64,000 nucleotides of DNA from Gnetum montanum. Lineage: Eukaryota > Streptophyta > Gnetopsida > Gnetales > Gnetaceae. The stretch is from contig MNCI01025042.1 in the NCBI GenBank assembly GCA_015680685.1, forward strand, positions 1,301,232-1,365,231. Direction: 5' to 3'. Numbering within the stretch: position 1 is the stretch's first letter; each line of letters opens with the position of its first letter. This document shows positions 11,867-22,949 of this stretch, piece by piece. The position numbers were made by a program, and so were the translations under genes. The notes beneath the pieces were generated by a model, which searched no databases, had not been told where the DNA came from, and worked only from the letters and a program-made list of their open reading frames with translations.

Positions 11867-12173
11867 TTGTAATCACAATAGAACCATGGATTAGCAATCA
11901 TTGTGTAACCTTAAAACAATTAAAATACCTTAAATATTAAGGGTATTTACACTTGGCTAAGTTGTGATTATGGCTAATTTAATTAAGTTAATTGATATTT
12001 CTATTTATGCCTTATCATTGATAAATTATCCTGGAGATTATTGGAATGGTAACTTGGAAAAAGTTGATGTTTATGTATGATTAAGGTTACTAACCCTTGG
12101 GGGAGTTAGAAAAAATTTTCATAAATTGCATCAAAAACCTTAAGGTTTGTGGCTCCCACGATAAAGATCTTAC
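11867..12173 (-). other. Candidate 5'-UTR intron of the element C 3' ORF
   Basis: On the minus strand a strong donor, AG|GTAAGATC, starts at 12173. The downstream end abuts the ATG at 11866, where D has TTATAG|ATG and C has TTACAA|ATG, so the acceptor G appears mutated to A in C. The length is 307 bp, against 293 bp in D at the equivalent place. Confidence 0.5.
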
Positions 12174-12320
12174 CTCTAGTGAGTGCAAGAACAAAAAATA
12201 CAGTGATTTAGACAAATGGTTTGAAAGTTATGGACTCTGGAAGGTTTTGGGCTCTGAAAAATTGTAAAAAATCCCCATGTGCTATGAGAAAATTGTAAAA
12301 AATTCCAAAGTATTCGATGG

Positions 12321-12367
12321 TATATATAGCATGTTTGCACTGTGTCAACAAGGCCTTGTCGATGTAG
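12321..12367 (-). promoter_or_regulatory. Internal promoter of element C with LTR-like upstream motif
   Basis: A minus-strand TATA box (GCTATATATA, 12321-12330) has a 26-bp segment at 12340-12365 just upstream. That segment matches 9066-9091 of the 3' LTR at 20 of 26 positions, and all six differences are transitions. It lies about 150 bp before the intron donor and 460 bp before the 3' ORF start. D has the same arrangement. Inference: the 3' ORF had its own promoter, related to the LTR promoter. Confidence 0.55.
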
Positions 12368-12399
12368 TTGTTGATCACTGTTGACTTTGATCAAACTTT

Positions 12400-13916
12400 C
12401 AAAATACAAGGAATTTTTCGTTGAAATTAGGATCAAATGAAGGCTTAGAAGACTAAGAATAGTATGAAATCATGAGAAGAGGATGTTGAAGTTCATAAAT
12501 TTAAGAAAAAATTGGAGAAATTAATTCAATGGATAAATGCAATGAAAGATTAAGGAGTACTGAGTGGTTTATACAATGGAAAATACAAAACATAAGATTG
12601 TAACGATGTCAAAGGTAAGGAACCTTAACTAATAAAACTAAAAGCTATGCAAGTGGATCCTCCCAATAGCATGCTCATGCCCTTTTTACCCTTTCATAAC
12701 CTCAACTAAGGAGTCTATGGGCCCCATAGTTGATTTAATGTTCATGACAAGTTAAGGACCAACCCAAAAGAATCCACTCAAGAATCCCAACATGTCAAAC
12801 TAAGACACAAAGCATAACAGAGAACCCAACAATGAGGTGAGTTATGGCAACATGGATGGATGATAGAGAAGGTGGAATGGAGTTCTGAATTGAGGTCATA
12901 AGAAGTCCCTTGTGGAATTGTGGTTAAAATGACTCAAGAAGTTCCATACTTGGTCCAGACCAAATCCTTTTGCTTTTAGTGACTTTGCATCACCACTCTA
13001 AGATCGGTCCATCTACTTGAGACATAAGAGTGTCCCTACAAGACAACCACCATTCCACAAAGAGGAGAGAGAAATAGGAAGTGAGAGAGAGAAGGCCTTA
13101 GTTAAAGGGGACCTTCAAGCATAGGTGTATGTATTTTGAGTCCCATAACTAGTGCTTGTAGCCCTGTTATTTGTCTAAGGGGTGTGCTTTGAATTCCCAT
13201 TGTGTTTTTTTTGAAATGGGAACCACACCATGCAAGGACTTATTTGTGTCAAAGGGATGTGCTTTGAATTCCCATTATATTTTATGAATGATGGGAACCA
13301 CACCATGCAATAATGTTATTTATCTTCCTATCATTGGGTGGTATGGAATGGTAAGAAGTCTACAAAAAAAAAAACACTCAAGCACTCAAGCAAGAAGAAG
13401 AGTACAAAGAGTATTGAGTCTCCTTGAAGTCACACCCTTTATAGACCTTTGGATCCTTCCTAATTCTAAAACTACCATGGTCACTAATTGAGTAGATGTT
13501 TTTTTAATGAAAAAGGAACCTCAAATTCCCAGAACAAAGAAAACCATAGAGCTCATTGGATGGGCAGATAATGTGAACTCATTACCTGTTCCATGAAAAA
13601 CAAAACATGGCAAATTCATCAGACATTAGAATTCAAAAATAGAAACCAAACATCAACAATCGCACATTAAGCATAAACCATCATTAGCAAATAGCAATAG
13701 CAGCATTGTGTCCTATGACAATAAAGCAGATTTATTAGTAAAAATGAGAAAATACCACACTTAAAAAAATGATACAAAATAAAGTAAAATATATAAGAAA
13801 GTGTAAAATAATCAAGAAAGTTAAAAAAGGTACTAAAAATGATATAAAATTAGAAAATTTGTAAAATCAAAAACGTGAAAAACGAAAAGGTAAAAAAACT
13901 GAGTCCATGATAATGG
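12400..13916 (-). other. Spacer between pol and the 3' unit in element C
   Basis: No coding content. It holds the segment around 12650-12720 (GGATCCTCCCAATAGCATGC) that recurs in E near 47650. The phrase ACCACACCATGCAA occurs twice about 80 bp apart (around 13226 and 13308), a small internal duplication. The spacer ends in A-rich DNA next to the pol stop. Confidence 0.6.
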
Positions 13917-15120
13917 TTAGCACGAATGGCCATCTCCCCCATGACTAAGTTGGAAGGAGGAGATCTAAAAAATAGAACGTGGATGTCCATCAGTTAAGGC
14001 AGTATTTACACTAGCCAATCTTGGTTCTAGGAAAGGTGTAATTTGTTGGATATTGACCAAGTTATTTTTATTTCGGCTATCAGGTTTGTAAATTATCATG
14101 GCCCTAGAGGGAAAGGTTTGATCGATTATATAAGGTCCCTGCCATAATGTTTGAAATTTTTCCTTCTGAGGTACATGTGTAAGGTTCTAGTAGAGGACCT
14201 TATCTCCTAGTTGAAATCTTACTTTCCTAATTCTAAGGTCATGGCATTGCTTGCTAAATGCCTTATTCACCTCATTCGAAGATAGGGCCACTAAGCAATT
14301 TTTATTTAGCACATCTAGATTGATCAATCTTTCCTTTTGTGCTAAACTTAGGTCAAGTTCTAGATCATAGGATAAGAGTGTATGAAGCTCAGATTGAATT
14401 GGGAGCATTGGAAGTTTCTTGTACACTAACTCATAGGGAGAATATCTAATAGGAAGTTTCCAAGTTAATTGTTAAGCCTAGAGAGCATCATTAAGTTTTA
14501 TGCTCCAATCCTTCCTATATTTGCTAGTGGTTTGCGTTAATATTTTTGTAATCTCCTAGTTGGTTACCTTTGCTTGACTATTGGCTTAGGGTGATAAGGT
14601 GTTGTTAATTTATGTTCTACCCCCAAGAGTTGCATTAATTTTCTAAATGTGGCACCTATGAAATGAGTTCCATTATTAGAAATTAGTGAACGTGGCACTT
14701 CAAACCTATTTATAATATGTTGTTGTATAAATCTGGTGGCAGTGGATGACGTGCAATTTATAACGGTTACTACTTTAGTGCATTTTGTGCAATAGTCAGT
14801 TGCTACTATAATATATGCTTTCCCATTAGACATGGGTGTGATGGGACCCATAAAGTCAATGCCCCATATGTCAAAAGGTTCTAGTGGTTGAATCCACTAT
14901 TGAGGACCTTCTATACGAGTGGTCATCCCCCTGTCACATTGACAATGTTTACAAGAATTGAAAAAATGGAGGGCATCCCTAAAGATTGTGGGCCAATAGT
15001 ATCCTACCATTAGGATTTTTATGGCTGTGTGTCTCCCTACATAGTGGCCTCTGCAAGGTCCTTCATGAGCATCCTGGAAAATGCACAGTTATTCTTTGTC
15101 AAGGACACACCAATGGATTA
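13917..15120 (-). pseudogene. Element C integrase and pol C terminus
   Basis: The minus-strand product keeps the core [16 protein letters not shown] and ATDYCTK (first Asp). The second Asp is Asn (SNNGTHF) and the Glu is Lys (SQAKVTN). Both changes are single G-to-A transitions and would abolish strand transfer. The frame ends with the pol tail GGDGHSC and TAA at 13917-13919. The zinc-binding part upstream is readable around 14930-15000. Confidence 0.8.
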
Positions 15121-16700
15121 GGCCATCGACACACACCTTGTAAAGGTGTCCATTAATTTCTATGAAGTATTTGACCCGATGAAGAAATTTTTGCTTTTTC
15201 CTAAAATTCAAGTCTTTTGGCACCTCTTGAGTGAGAAGATATGTGAGGATGCCATTATACCATATTGCTTTTTCATGCATTTGTTTATTTATTACTCCAA
15301 TAAAGAGGAGTTCATCTGGAAATTGATCAGAGCACGGGCTCTCCTTCTCTTTGTTATTCCATCTTAAGTAAGAAAGATGGTTAGAGACCACATTCTCGGT
15401 CCCTTTTCGATCTACCATAGTAAGATTGAATTCCTACAAGATCACAAAACCACTATATAACATGAGGGCTCACCGTCGACTTATCTATAAAGAAGCGAAT
15501 TGCACTTTGGTCTGTATGTATAAATACATTGTAATGTAGCACATAATGTCTAAACTTTTCTAGCGCATACACCATTGCCGTTAATTCCTTCTTCATGGTG
15601 ATGTAATTTAATTGTGCTCCCACAATGCTTTGACTTGTGCAGTGGATATAATATGGACATTTCTTATTATCCATCTGTGTGAGCACTACTTCCAAAGCAT
15701 AGTTAGATGCATTTGTCATGATATGGAATGGTTTAGACCAATTTGGTGCTTGTAGGATTGTTGTTTCTACGAGTTTCTCTTTTAATTATTGAAATGAATT
15801 TTCACATTCCTTGGTCCAAATGAAGGGTGCATCTTTCTTTGTAAGTTCTACCAATGGCTTTGAAATCTTAGAGATATTCTCAATAAGGCATTGGTAGTAA
15901 CTAGTGTGTCCAAGGAATGATTGAACATCTTTAATGGTCTCTGGTTGGTGTGTTATTCCTTGGATGATCTTTTCCAGGTCTACCTCAATCCCTTTCTATG
16001 AAATTCGATGCCCTAGAAAAATGCCTTCTTTGATCATGAGATGGCTCTTTTGCTAGTTGAGGCATAGGTTTATCTCAACACATCTTTTCAGTACTTACTC
16101 AAGTTAGTTTAAGGCTTTCTCAAAGGTATCTCCTTAGGTGGAGAAGTTATCCATGAAAACTTCAAGACCACTACTAATTTTTTATTGAAAGATACTAAGG
16201 ACCAAGCATTGAAATGTTGTAGGGGCATTGCATAGGCCAAATGGCATCTTACAGTATGCAAAAGTCCCCTAGGGATTCACGAATGTTGTCTTGGCCTGGT
16301 CTTCTAGTGCAATTTGGATTTGGTTATAGCCACTATAACTGTCCAAAAAACTATAATAACAATGCATAGATATGGTGTCTAATACTTGATCCACAAATGA
16401 CAAAGGAAAGTGATCCTTAAATGTTTCCATATTTAACAACCTAAAGTCAAAGAAAACCCACCATTTACCACCCTTCTTTGGTACAATTACAAGTGGGCTA
16501 ACTGACTCACTATTTACAATTGGATAGATAAACCCTGCCTTGAGGAGTTGCCCTATCTTTTCTTTTATGATTTGCTTCAATTTGGGGTTTGGCTACCTCT
16601 GCGACTACCTCTAGGCTTCATGGCCAGGTTAGTATAGATGTGGTGTTGGCATATCCTTGGATCAATTCCTATTAGCTCTGGATATGACCAAGCAAAGGCT
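15121..16700 (-). pseudogene. Element C reverse transcriptase-RNase H
   Basis: RT blocks are readable in order: FIYPIVNSESVSPLVIVPKK, DFRLLNMETFKDHFPLSF, FLDSYSGYNQI, MPFGLCNA, then FMDNFS in place of the catalytic FMDD. RNase H follows with TNASNYAL (catalytic Asp changed to Asn), KKELTAMVYALEKFRHY (Glu kept) and HTDQSAIRF (Asp kept). RT copies the element RNA into DNA and RNase H removes the RNA. Several stops interrupt the frame. The RT sequence style fits the Athila/Tat branch. Confidence 0.85.
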
Positions 16701-17235
16701 ATTGATCATTTATTCACCACTTTCAACAATTTTTTTTTTGTTTAGGAGAAAGTTTGGCATTAATGATGACCAGTTTACCATTCTCTAGAAATGCATACTC
16801 GATACTGATTGGTAAAGTTTTTAGTTCTAAGGGCTCCTACTTGAAGTGATTAGGGATCTCCAAATTTCCCCAATAGTTATCATCATCTTCATTAGAGAGT
16901 TGGAAATGGACTTGTTCAATTTTGTCCATGCCTTCTACATATGCACAAGTTAAGATCTCAGTTGGCTCCATGCATATTATGCTACTATCTAAATTAGCTA
17001 TCAGCCATTGGGTGCCTTCCTACTTTGTGGTTGCTATGTACAAACACCATTGAATATTATTTTCTTACACATAGTGATTACATGCCTTAATGTATGTGCT
17101 TTTGATTGACCAAATCTTTTGCATGCAATTGCATCAGTTGTCCTCGTATGTAGTGCATAGAATACACTTCTTCTCAATTTTTCCTAACTCATTCTCCTTA
17201 GATATTTCGAGAGATAGGTTCATTATATCCATTTG
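16701..17235 (-). pseudogene. Element C pol linker between protease and RT
   Basis: Decayed coding DNA with no recognised domain. It aligns with E 51241-51640, where the frame is open and contains KSIIVNAKLFPKKKESVLK and MDPSMNPWKQPQRQL just before RT. Confidence 0.5.
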
Positions 17236-17540
17236 CACATTGGCTATGCTTAACCAAGCCCTTCCCATGATGATGGGGAAGTCACTTTGCAGTTGTCCAC
17301 CTTGATTACCAAAAGATCAGTAGGATAGGACCACACACAAACTATGATCACAATGTTGTCTATTAATCCCAAAGGGATTGTAATCAACTGATTTGCTAAT
17401 TCTAGATAGATATTGCTCTTCTTAAGAGGTGGTAGGTTCCAAGTGTTGTACATATCATGGGAGATGAGGATAACTCTAGAACTAGAGTTAAGAAGAGCCT
17501 TACATGGCTCTTATCTAGCAATCTATAGAAAGATGAGCGG
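17236..17540 (-). pseudogene. Element C aspartic protease, active site lost
   Basis: The minus strand reads ALLNSSSRVILIS where A and E have ALLDSG. The catalytic Asp is Asn and the Gly is Ser, both by G-to-A changes. MYNTWNLPPLKKSNIYLELANQ follows in frame, then a partial GRAWLS-like block near 17260. Confidence 0.75.
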
Positions 17541-17599
17541 ACTTCCTGGATCAGATCTTTTTGTAGGGAGGTTGCCATCCTGGATCTAATCAGAAATAG

Positions 17600-20090
17600 C
17601 ATGAGTTAGCATTATAGTGCAGATCCTAAGTGGCACTTGGTTTGAAGGGTACTTGAAGGTATTTGATGTAGAGGATGAGGGTACTGAAGATGCAGGGTAA
17701 TAAACCAAAGTAGGTTGTGAGGGCTAGAGAGGATTGTTGAGGTGGAAGAAAATTTGTTTCCTTGATCAATGATCTGAATCACTTGGTTGGAAAATCGGTT
17801 GTGAGTGTACAACCCTTGTAGCATTTTGTTATTGCGGCTGTGGAGGAATCTCACCTTGCATAGATGAAGCAAGAGGTAATTGGGTTGAAGGCAGAGATGT
17901 AGGTGTAAAGGGATGTGGAGGATGATAAGGATATGGATATGGATTTTCTTCTTGAGTAGATGGTGAATGTGTTCAGTGGTACTCTGGAGGGTAATAGTGA
18001 TGTTGGAATGATGCATGAACTTTTGAACTTCTAGGTGAGATGGGTTGCTAAACATAGTACCCATATGGATTTGGTTGCCTATAAGGGTACTACTACCTTA
18101 GCGATGGCATTCCCCATGCTTGTGGTTGGTTCCACTATTGGTATTGTTCATAAGGTTGTGGAGGAGTTTCACTTAGGTAGTAAGCTTGTTGCTATTGGTG
18201 GAACTAGCTTGGACTGCCTTGAGTGTAAGGCAATCATCTTGGAGCTTGTCTACATGCTAGGTAAGGATTTAATGTGCACACTCCAGACTCTTGTAAGTGT
18301 GACACTATAAGGCAACATCCCTTTGAATGTTCATATTGAAAAATGTCACATTCTGTTTCATCACCAGAGTTAGATTTCACAACTTTCTCTACTGTAATAG
18401 CTTTGCCCTTCCCTCTTTGGTAGGTATGTTCAACTTCTTTTCACTATCTATGATTATGATCACTATTTTACTCTTTGGATTCTTTAGCAATCTTCAAAGT
18501 AGTTTGAGACTTTTCATCCAAAGAGTCCCATAACTTATCAACCTTGGGTGAAATGTTAAAAATAAATTTCTGCATAGGCAAGGTCTTTCTATTCATCACT
18601 TCATCAAGTGGTGAGTCCTCCTCGTCACAAAATTAGACCTCTCATTTTCTGATGGATGGGTCCTTATGATACTCTTTAGCACTCTCCCTTTCTCGTAGCT
18701 CACCTTCTTCTTTTGCTACCTGCTCAATTAGCCTTTGGATATGATGAGCTCTCATTTTAGACAACCTCCCTTAGGCATACATCCCAAGGGTTCTTCTTGT
18801 TTCTACTCTAAGCCCATCCATGATGTGGCAAAATTGTTCCCTTTAAGAGTAACCATGGTTAGGGCATTTGTATAGGAGTGAATAGTATCAACCCATGGCA
18901 GCATCCAAGGGTTCATGTGCTCCTTATTTCCAGCCTTGGATTTGCCTTTTTAGATTAGACACTCTAGAGTATGCTTGATATTTATCATTGAATAGTTTTA
19001 ACATGGTACTCCATCTTCGAATAGATTTTGATTCCAAGGACCAGTACTAGCTTTCAGCTTCCTTAATGAGTGTCCTTGGAAAAAGCTTGAGTTTTTGCCA
19101 CTCATTCTCTATGTTTTATAAGAAACAAGCATCTTGAGAAGCTTGTAGATGTGTCTGTGGATCAGAATTGTATCCTCCCTCAAATCTTGGGATATTGTTC
19201 ATATCTAGGTGCTTGATTTGACTATCCTTCATATGCCTGGGTGGGATTTTCACTACCTCTACAATATTCAGCATACTTCAAGTTGCTAATAAAGGTTCAT
19301 CATCATTGCTGCGTTGATGATGCTAATGATGGTTTTGACCACCCCTTTGATTTTGGCAACCTTCATGGTCATTGTTATTTCGTTAATCACCTTCATCATG
19401 GTTGTTTCAACAATGGCTTCCATGAGAACTATTAGATAAAGAGGAATGTTTGAAATCAGATGAAGAGGATGAAGAAGAAGGTGGACTGCCACTACCACCA
19501 CGGTGTCTGCTAGAACTCTTACACCTTTTACGATCACCATCATTAGATCCCTTGTTATTGCAATGTTCACTTGAGTTTCTACCTTGAATATCACTCTTTG
19601 TTGAACTTGGTTTCTAAATAGTTGATCGTAGGGTCAAGTTCACATCCTCACCATCAATAATAGGGGGTGGAGAATCTTCATGTTGAGAACCTTCCAAGGG
19701 AGAATCCTCATTGTCCTCTTGATCTAGTAGGAACAAGGGATTAGTGTAATGTTTTCCCATTATCGCTTCATGGAGTCTCTCTTAACGTTTATCTCGCTTA
19801 CATTGTGTTTCAATGGGACAATAGTTCTGAGTGTCATATCCATCCACAACGTACTCTTCGTGAAGATCTACTATGCCCAACTTCTTAAGGGTTTTAAACA
19901 ACATTCCAGGCATAGATCTATTGGGGGGAAAATGACGTTGCCCTCCATATCACACCATCACATTTGTTCATCTTGATGAAGGATGAAGGTGGAATTCAGC
20001 ACAAACTCATCTAGATGAGTATATATCACCTTGCATTCCTGTGGAATGAGTGGTTTAGTATCTTCAATCTTATGACAAGAAGAAGAAATT
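17600..20090 (-). pseudogene. Element C gag
   Basis: The reading begins near 20090 (SSSCHK; the expected ATG is ATT) and continues with EFVLNSTFILHQDEQM and EGNVIFPPNRSMPGML. A capsid-like part and the Cys/His motif CDIFQYEHSKGCCLIVSH (about 18290-18345) follow. A Pro/His-rich stretch at 17612-18060 leads to the protease. Frameshifts and stops are spread throughout. Confidence 0.7.
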
Positions 20091-20225
20091 TTATAAAACA
20101 AAATAAAATTGTCAGTGTGCTTTTATAATTTATGTATAGTGGGAATGTTATTGACTTTTAGGTTCATACAACGATATCAGTGGTATCCACTTAGACCTAA
20201 ATAGCACATGTTCAACAAACAAAGT

Positions 20226-20243
20226 TCCTTGACAATGGCACCA
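20226..20243 (-). other. Primer-binding site, tRNA-Asp type (element C)
   Basis: The minus strand reads TGGTGCCATTGTCAAGGA one base inside the LTR end; it matches the tRNA-Asp-complementary TGGCGCCGTTGCCGGGGA apart from transitions. Confidence 0.78.
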
Positions 20244-20244
20244 A

Positions 20245-21108
20245 TGATGAGTGGTGAGGTACCTCTATGCCCAACCATACGAATCACAAAGTGTTCATGC
20301 ATGATTTGGTTAAATTATGTAGACTTTATCATTTCCAATGCAGTAGCCCTTTAGGAAGTGAATCTAGTCTTAAGGTCAATCATTGTCCTTCCAATTACAC
20401 TTGTGATGTACGTTGGTATGGTTAAGTGTAATTGAGGCATCTAATTTTTATCATTTTGTATTTTATATTTTGGTGCTCGAAATGTAGATAAAAGGAGTTT
20501 AATTAACTAATCTAAATTACTAATTAACTAATCATTTAGCTAATCCTAACATAAGTTTCCATTCCCATTTTCTGTACACATCCTAAACCCACATATCCAC
20601 TACTGGGTGATCAAACGCTACGCTACTAGGCATACCAAGTGATAACACTACTGGGATTACCAAACAAATAGGTGTTACACTTGAAGTAGTCATACTTATG
20701 TGTGTAATCTATGTTGCTTAATTGTCTCATTAACGTAATAGCTAGAAAATATTTGATAACTAACTGAAAGCATTTAATAAATAATTGAAAACATTAAATG
20801 CATAAATAAAATAGCTAATCTATCCAAAGTGCTACAAGGTTTATCAGAAAGCTTATCTTTATTGCTATACATACTATTATGCTTAGGTACAACAATGCTC
20901 AAATATAGATCTGTACACTCAATGACTCTTGCGGTAGTCAATCAGGGGAAAAATTTCTAACTTTCAAATGGAAAAAATGTAAGAGCTTTGCTACTACTGA
21001 AATCTAGATTTTCCATAAATGCAACTAGTAGGTGTGTAATTATAAGTGATGGATAGACATTGCGTTGATGAGGCCTCGTTGACACAACCAATCGATGACA
21101 ACTCATTA
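20245..21108 (-). repeat. Element C 5' LTR
   Basis: Starts TGATGAG and ends CTCATTA (C-to-T in the final CA). It aligns along its length with 8202-9114. The segment 20475-20575 shows what the assembly lost in the other LTR. Confidence 0.88.
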
Positions 21109-21113
21109 GGCAG
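21109..21113. repeat. Target-site duplication GGCAG (right, element C)
   Basis: Identical to 8197-8201. The Ty1/copia LTR starts three bases further on, so element C landed immediately beside it. Confidence 0.85.
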
Positions 21114-21115
21114 TG

Positions 21116-21616
21116 TGTTGGAATGAATGTAACCATTTATGAGAAAATCAACGATTTGTAACACGTAAATAAATGGTTTGTAACTGTTCCATAAATGTGA
21201 TCATTATGGGAAAACCAATGGTTTGTAATGGTTCCATAAAAATAATTGTTAGAAAAAAATCAATGGTTTGTAACGGTTACCACAAGAGTGGTCTCATATT
21301 TGGCATTTAAACCGAAAGTTTGGTAAATGATATTTTTCTAGCCTAGAAAATTTTTTTAATGGGAGAACAAAGGCACTGGAAGAAATCATGTAGTGTTATA
21401 TTTTTTCTCCCTATCACAAATGCTTAGAGTCTGCATACACCATCATTGTTGAGTGTTGGTGTGATAGAAGAATTAGAACACTCATCGCAACAAGTTCACG
21501 TAAAGGCATCAATGGTTGGAGGTCAGTTTTAGTTTATTTCGGCATCTTTGACTCCTTGTGCAACTTGATTATTGCGTTGTTTGGCCAATGTTTTCTGCAC
21601 AATTTTTTTTCCAACA
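21116..21616 (+). repeat. Ty1/copia 5' LTR
   Basis: The ends TGTTGGAA and CCAACA form an inverted repeat, and TGGTATCAGAGG follows three bases after the right end. The left third (21148-21279) holds four imperfect copies of a motif around ATGGTTTGTAA. No second copy lies in the window. Confidence 0.85.
21148..21279 (+). repeat. Four imperfect repeats in the copia LTR
   Basis: The core ATCAATGGTTTGTAACGGTT recurs at about 21148, 21171, 21213 and 21259 with substitutions. Such arrays in the U3 part of plant LTRs can act as promoter elements; that role is inferred here. Confidence 0.6.
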
Positions 21617-21618
21617 TT

Positions 21619-21630
21619 TGGTATCAGAGG
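21619..21630 (+). other. Primer-binding site, initiator tRNA-Met type (copia)
   Basis: TGGTATCAGAGG, the standard plant copia primer site, with the final base G instead of C. Confidence 0.88.
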
Positions 21631-22949
21631 CAGGTTTAGTCTTTGTCTTGATGCTTAACTACATTTGTTTTTTCACTCTTATAATGGTGTCAAACTAGGG
21701 TAGATTTTTCATCTTGTTAATGGTGTCAAACTTGGGAAAATTTGAGTCAATTCAATTATTGACTAGAAAATGTTTATTGTGGCATTATGTATGGCACTTG
21801 ATTTTGAATTTGCTGTATGCGACAAAATTAATAAATGTTTTAAAATAGATATGTGGCTTATTGAGTGGTACCTAGCTTGGAGTTTATAGTATTCTAGATA
21901 GTTGGGTGTTTTTATCTCCTCCACTTTTCATTTTTTTTCTTTCACTTTGAAAACACTCTCAGAAAATTTTATGGAATGGAGAATCCAAACAAGAGGGAGT
22001 AGGTAGTGAGGTGCTTCAGCCTCTATCCTTGGCAGATAGGTTGAGAAAGGTCCTTGGGCCACATGGTAGAAAGTACCCCAATTGTAAGGATGGATCCCAT
22101 GCTTTGGAACAACAAATGATAAGGCTCAGACAAGTGTGGTGTAGCCTTTATGCTCCCTACATGGTTCTCTATGGCCAATATTCCTAGTATAACCCCTACA
22201 TTATTGTCTCTTTTTTTTTTTTGATAGGATAGCTCCATTGCACAACCTTTATATTGATAGCCACATCTATGTTTTGGTATGAGAATAAAGTTTCTTATTA
22301 TTAATATTTCTGAAATAACTAATGTTTATTACCATATTCTTTTAAGAAATGTTAGAATTTGGTATTTTTTTTAGAAATAATTAATTTTATGCACATTTTT
22401 TTGTATATATCTATAAAGTGACATATTGATATACACATAGTTTTTCTGCATAAAAATTATGACTAGTGATCTATATAATTTTGTATAATTAGAGAGTAGC
22501 TACAACATCTTTAATTGTGCAAAATTATATATTAAGAGCTTTTGATCACATAAGGTAAATAAACATTTAATTGTGATTAATTATATGTAATATAATATAT
22601 TTTATCTCATAAGAATTGTTATTATATTTAATATGATTAATTAGGATGATGTATTAATTTTTTTTTAATTTGCCCACAGGGATTAAGAAAAAGGATATAA
22701 TTTAATAGTTTCATCATAAGAATATATGAATATGTTTGAATTAAAATTTAGCGCACATGCAATTTTATGTCATTTGATTCATATTTTTGCATGATTTACA
22801 TTGGTAAAGATGTCATATAGTATTTTAACCTCAAATTTAGTGACATAAGCATGTTTTCATTCATGTAATTATACAACCAGCAAGCTACTCTAATTAAATG
22901 TGACATCATGAATTAAAGGGTGATAATCATAAGGTGTGAAAGAAGAGGA
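21631..22949 (+). other. Copia leader, AT-rich
   Basis: About 1.3 kb between primer site and gag with no supported ORF. It is unusually long for a copia leader and strongly AT-rich from 22260 to 22900, so it may contain inserted DNA. Confidence 0.4.

Larger units (their letters stand above)
8202..21108 (-). mobile_element. Element C: complete, decayed Ty3/gypsy element with extra 3' ORF
   Basis: It contains two LTRs (8202-9114 and 20245-21108), a matching 5-bp target duplication and a tRNA-Asp primer site (20226-20243). Gag, protease, RT-RNase H, integrase and pol tail follow, then a 1.6-kb spacer, an internal promoter, an intron-like leader, a long 3' ORF and a purine tract at 9115-9129. 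The length is 12.9 kb. Catalytic residues are damaged in every enzyme: NSS in protease, FMDN in RT, TNASNYA in RNase H, and D, N and K in place of D, D and E in integrase. The element is old, because its LTRs differ visibly at many positions. Confidence 0.92.
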
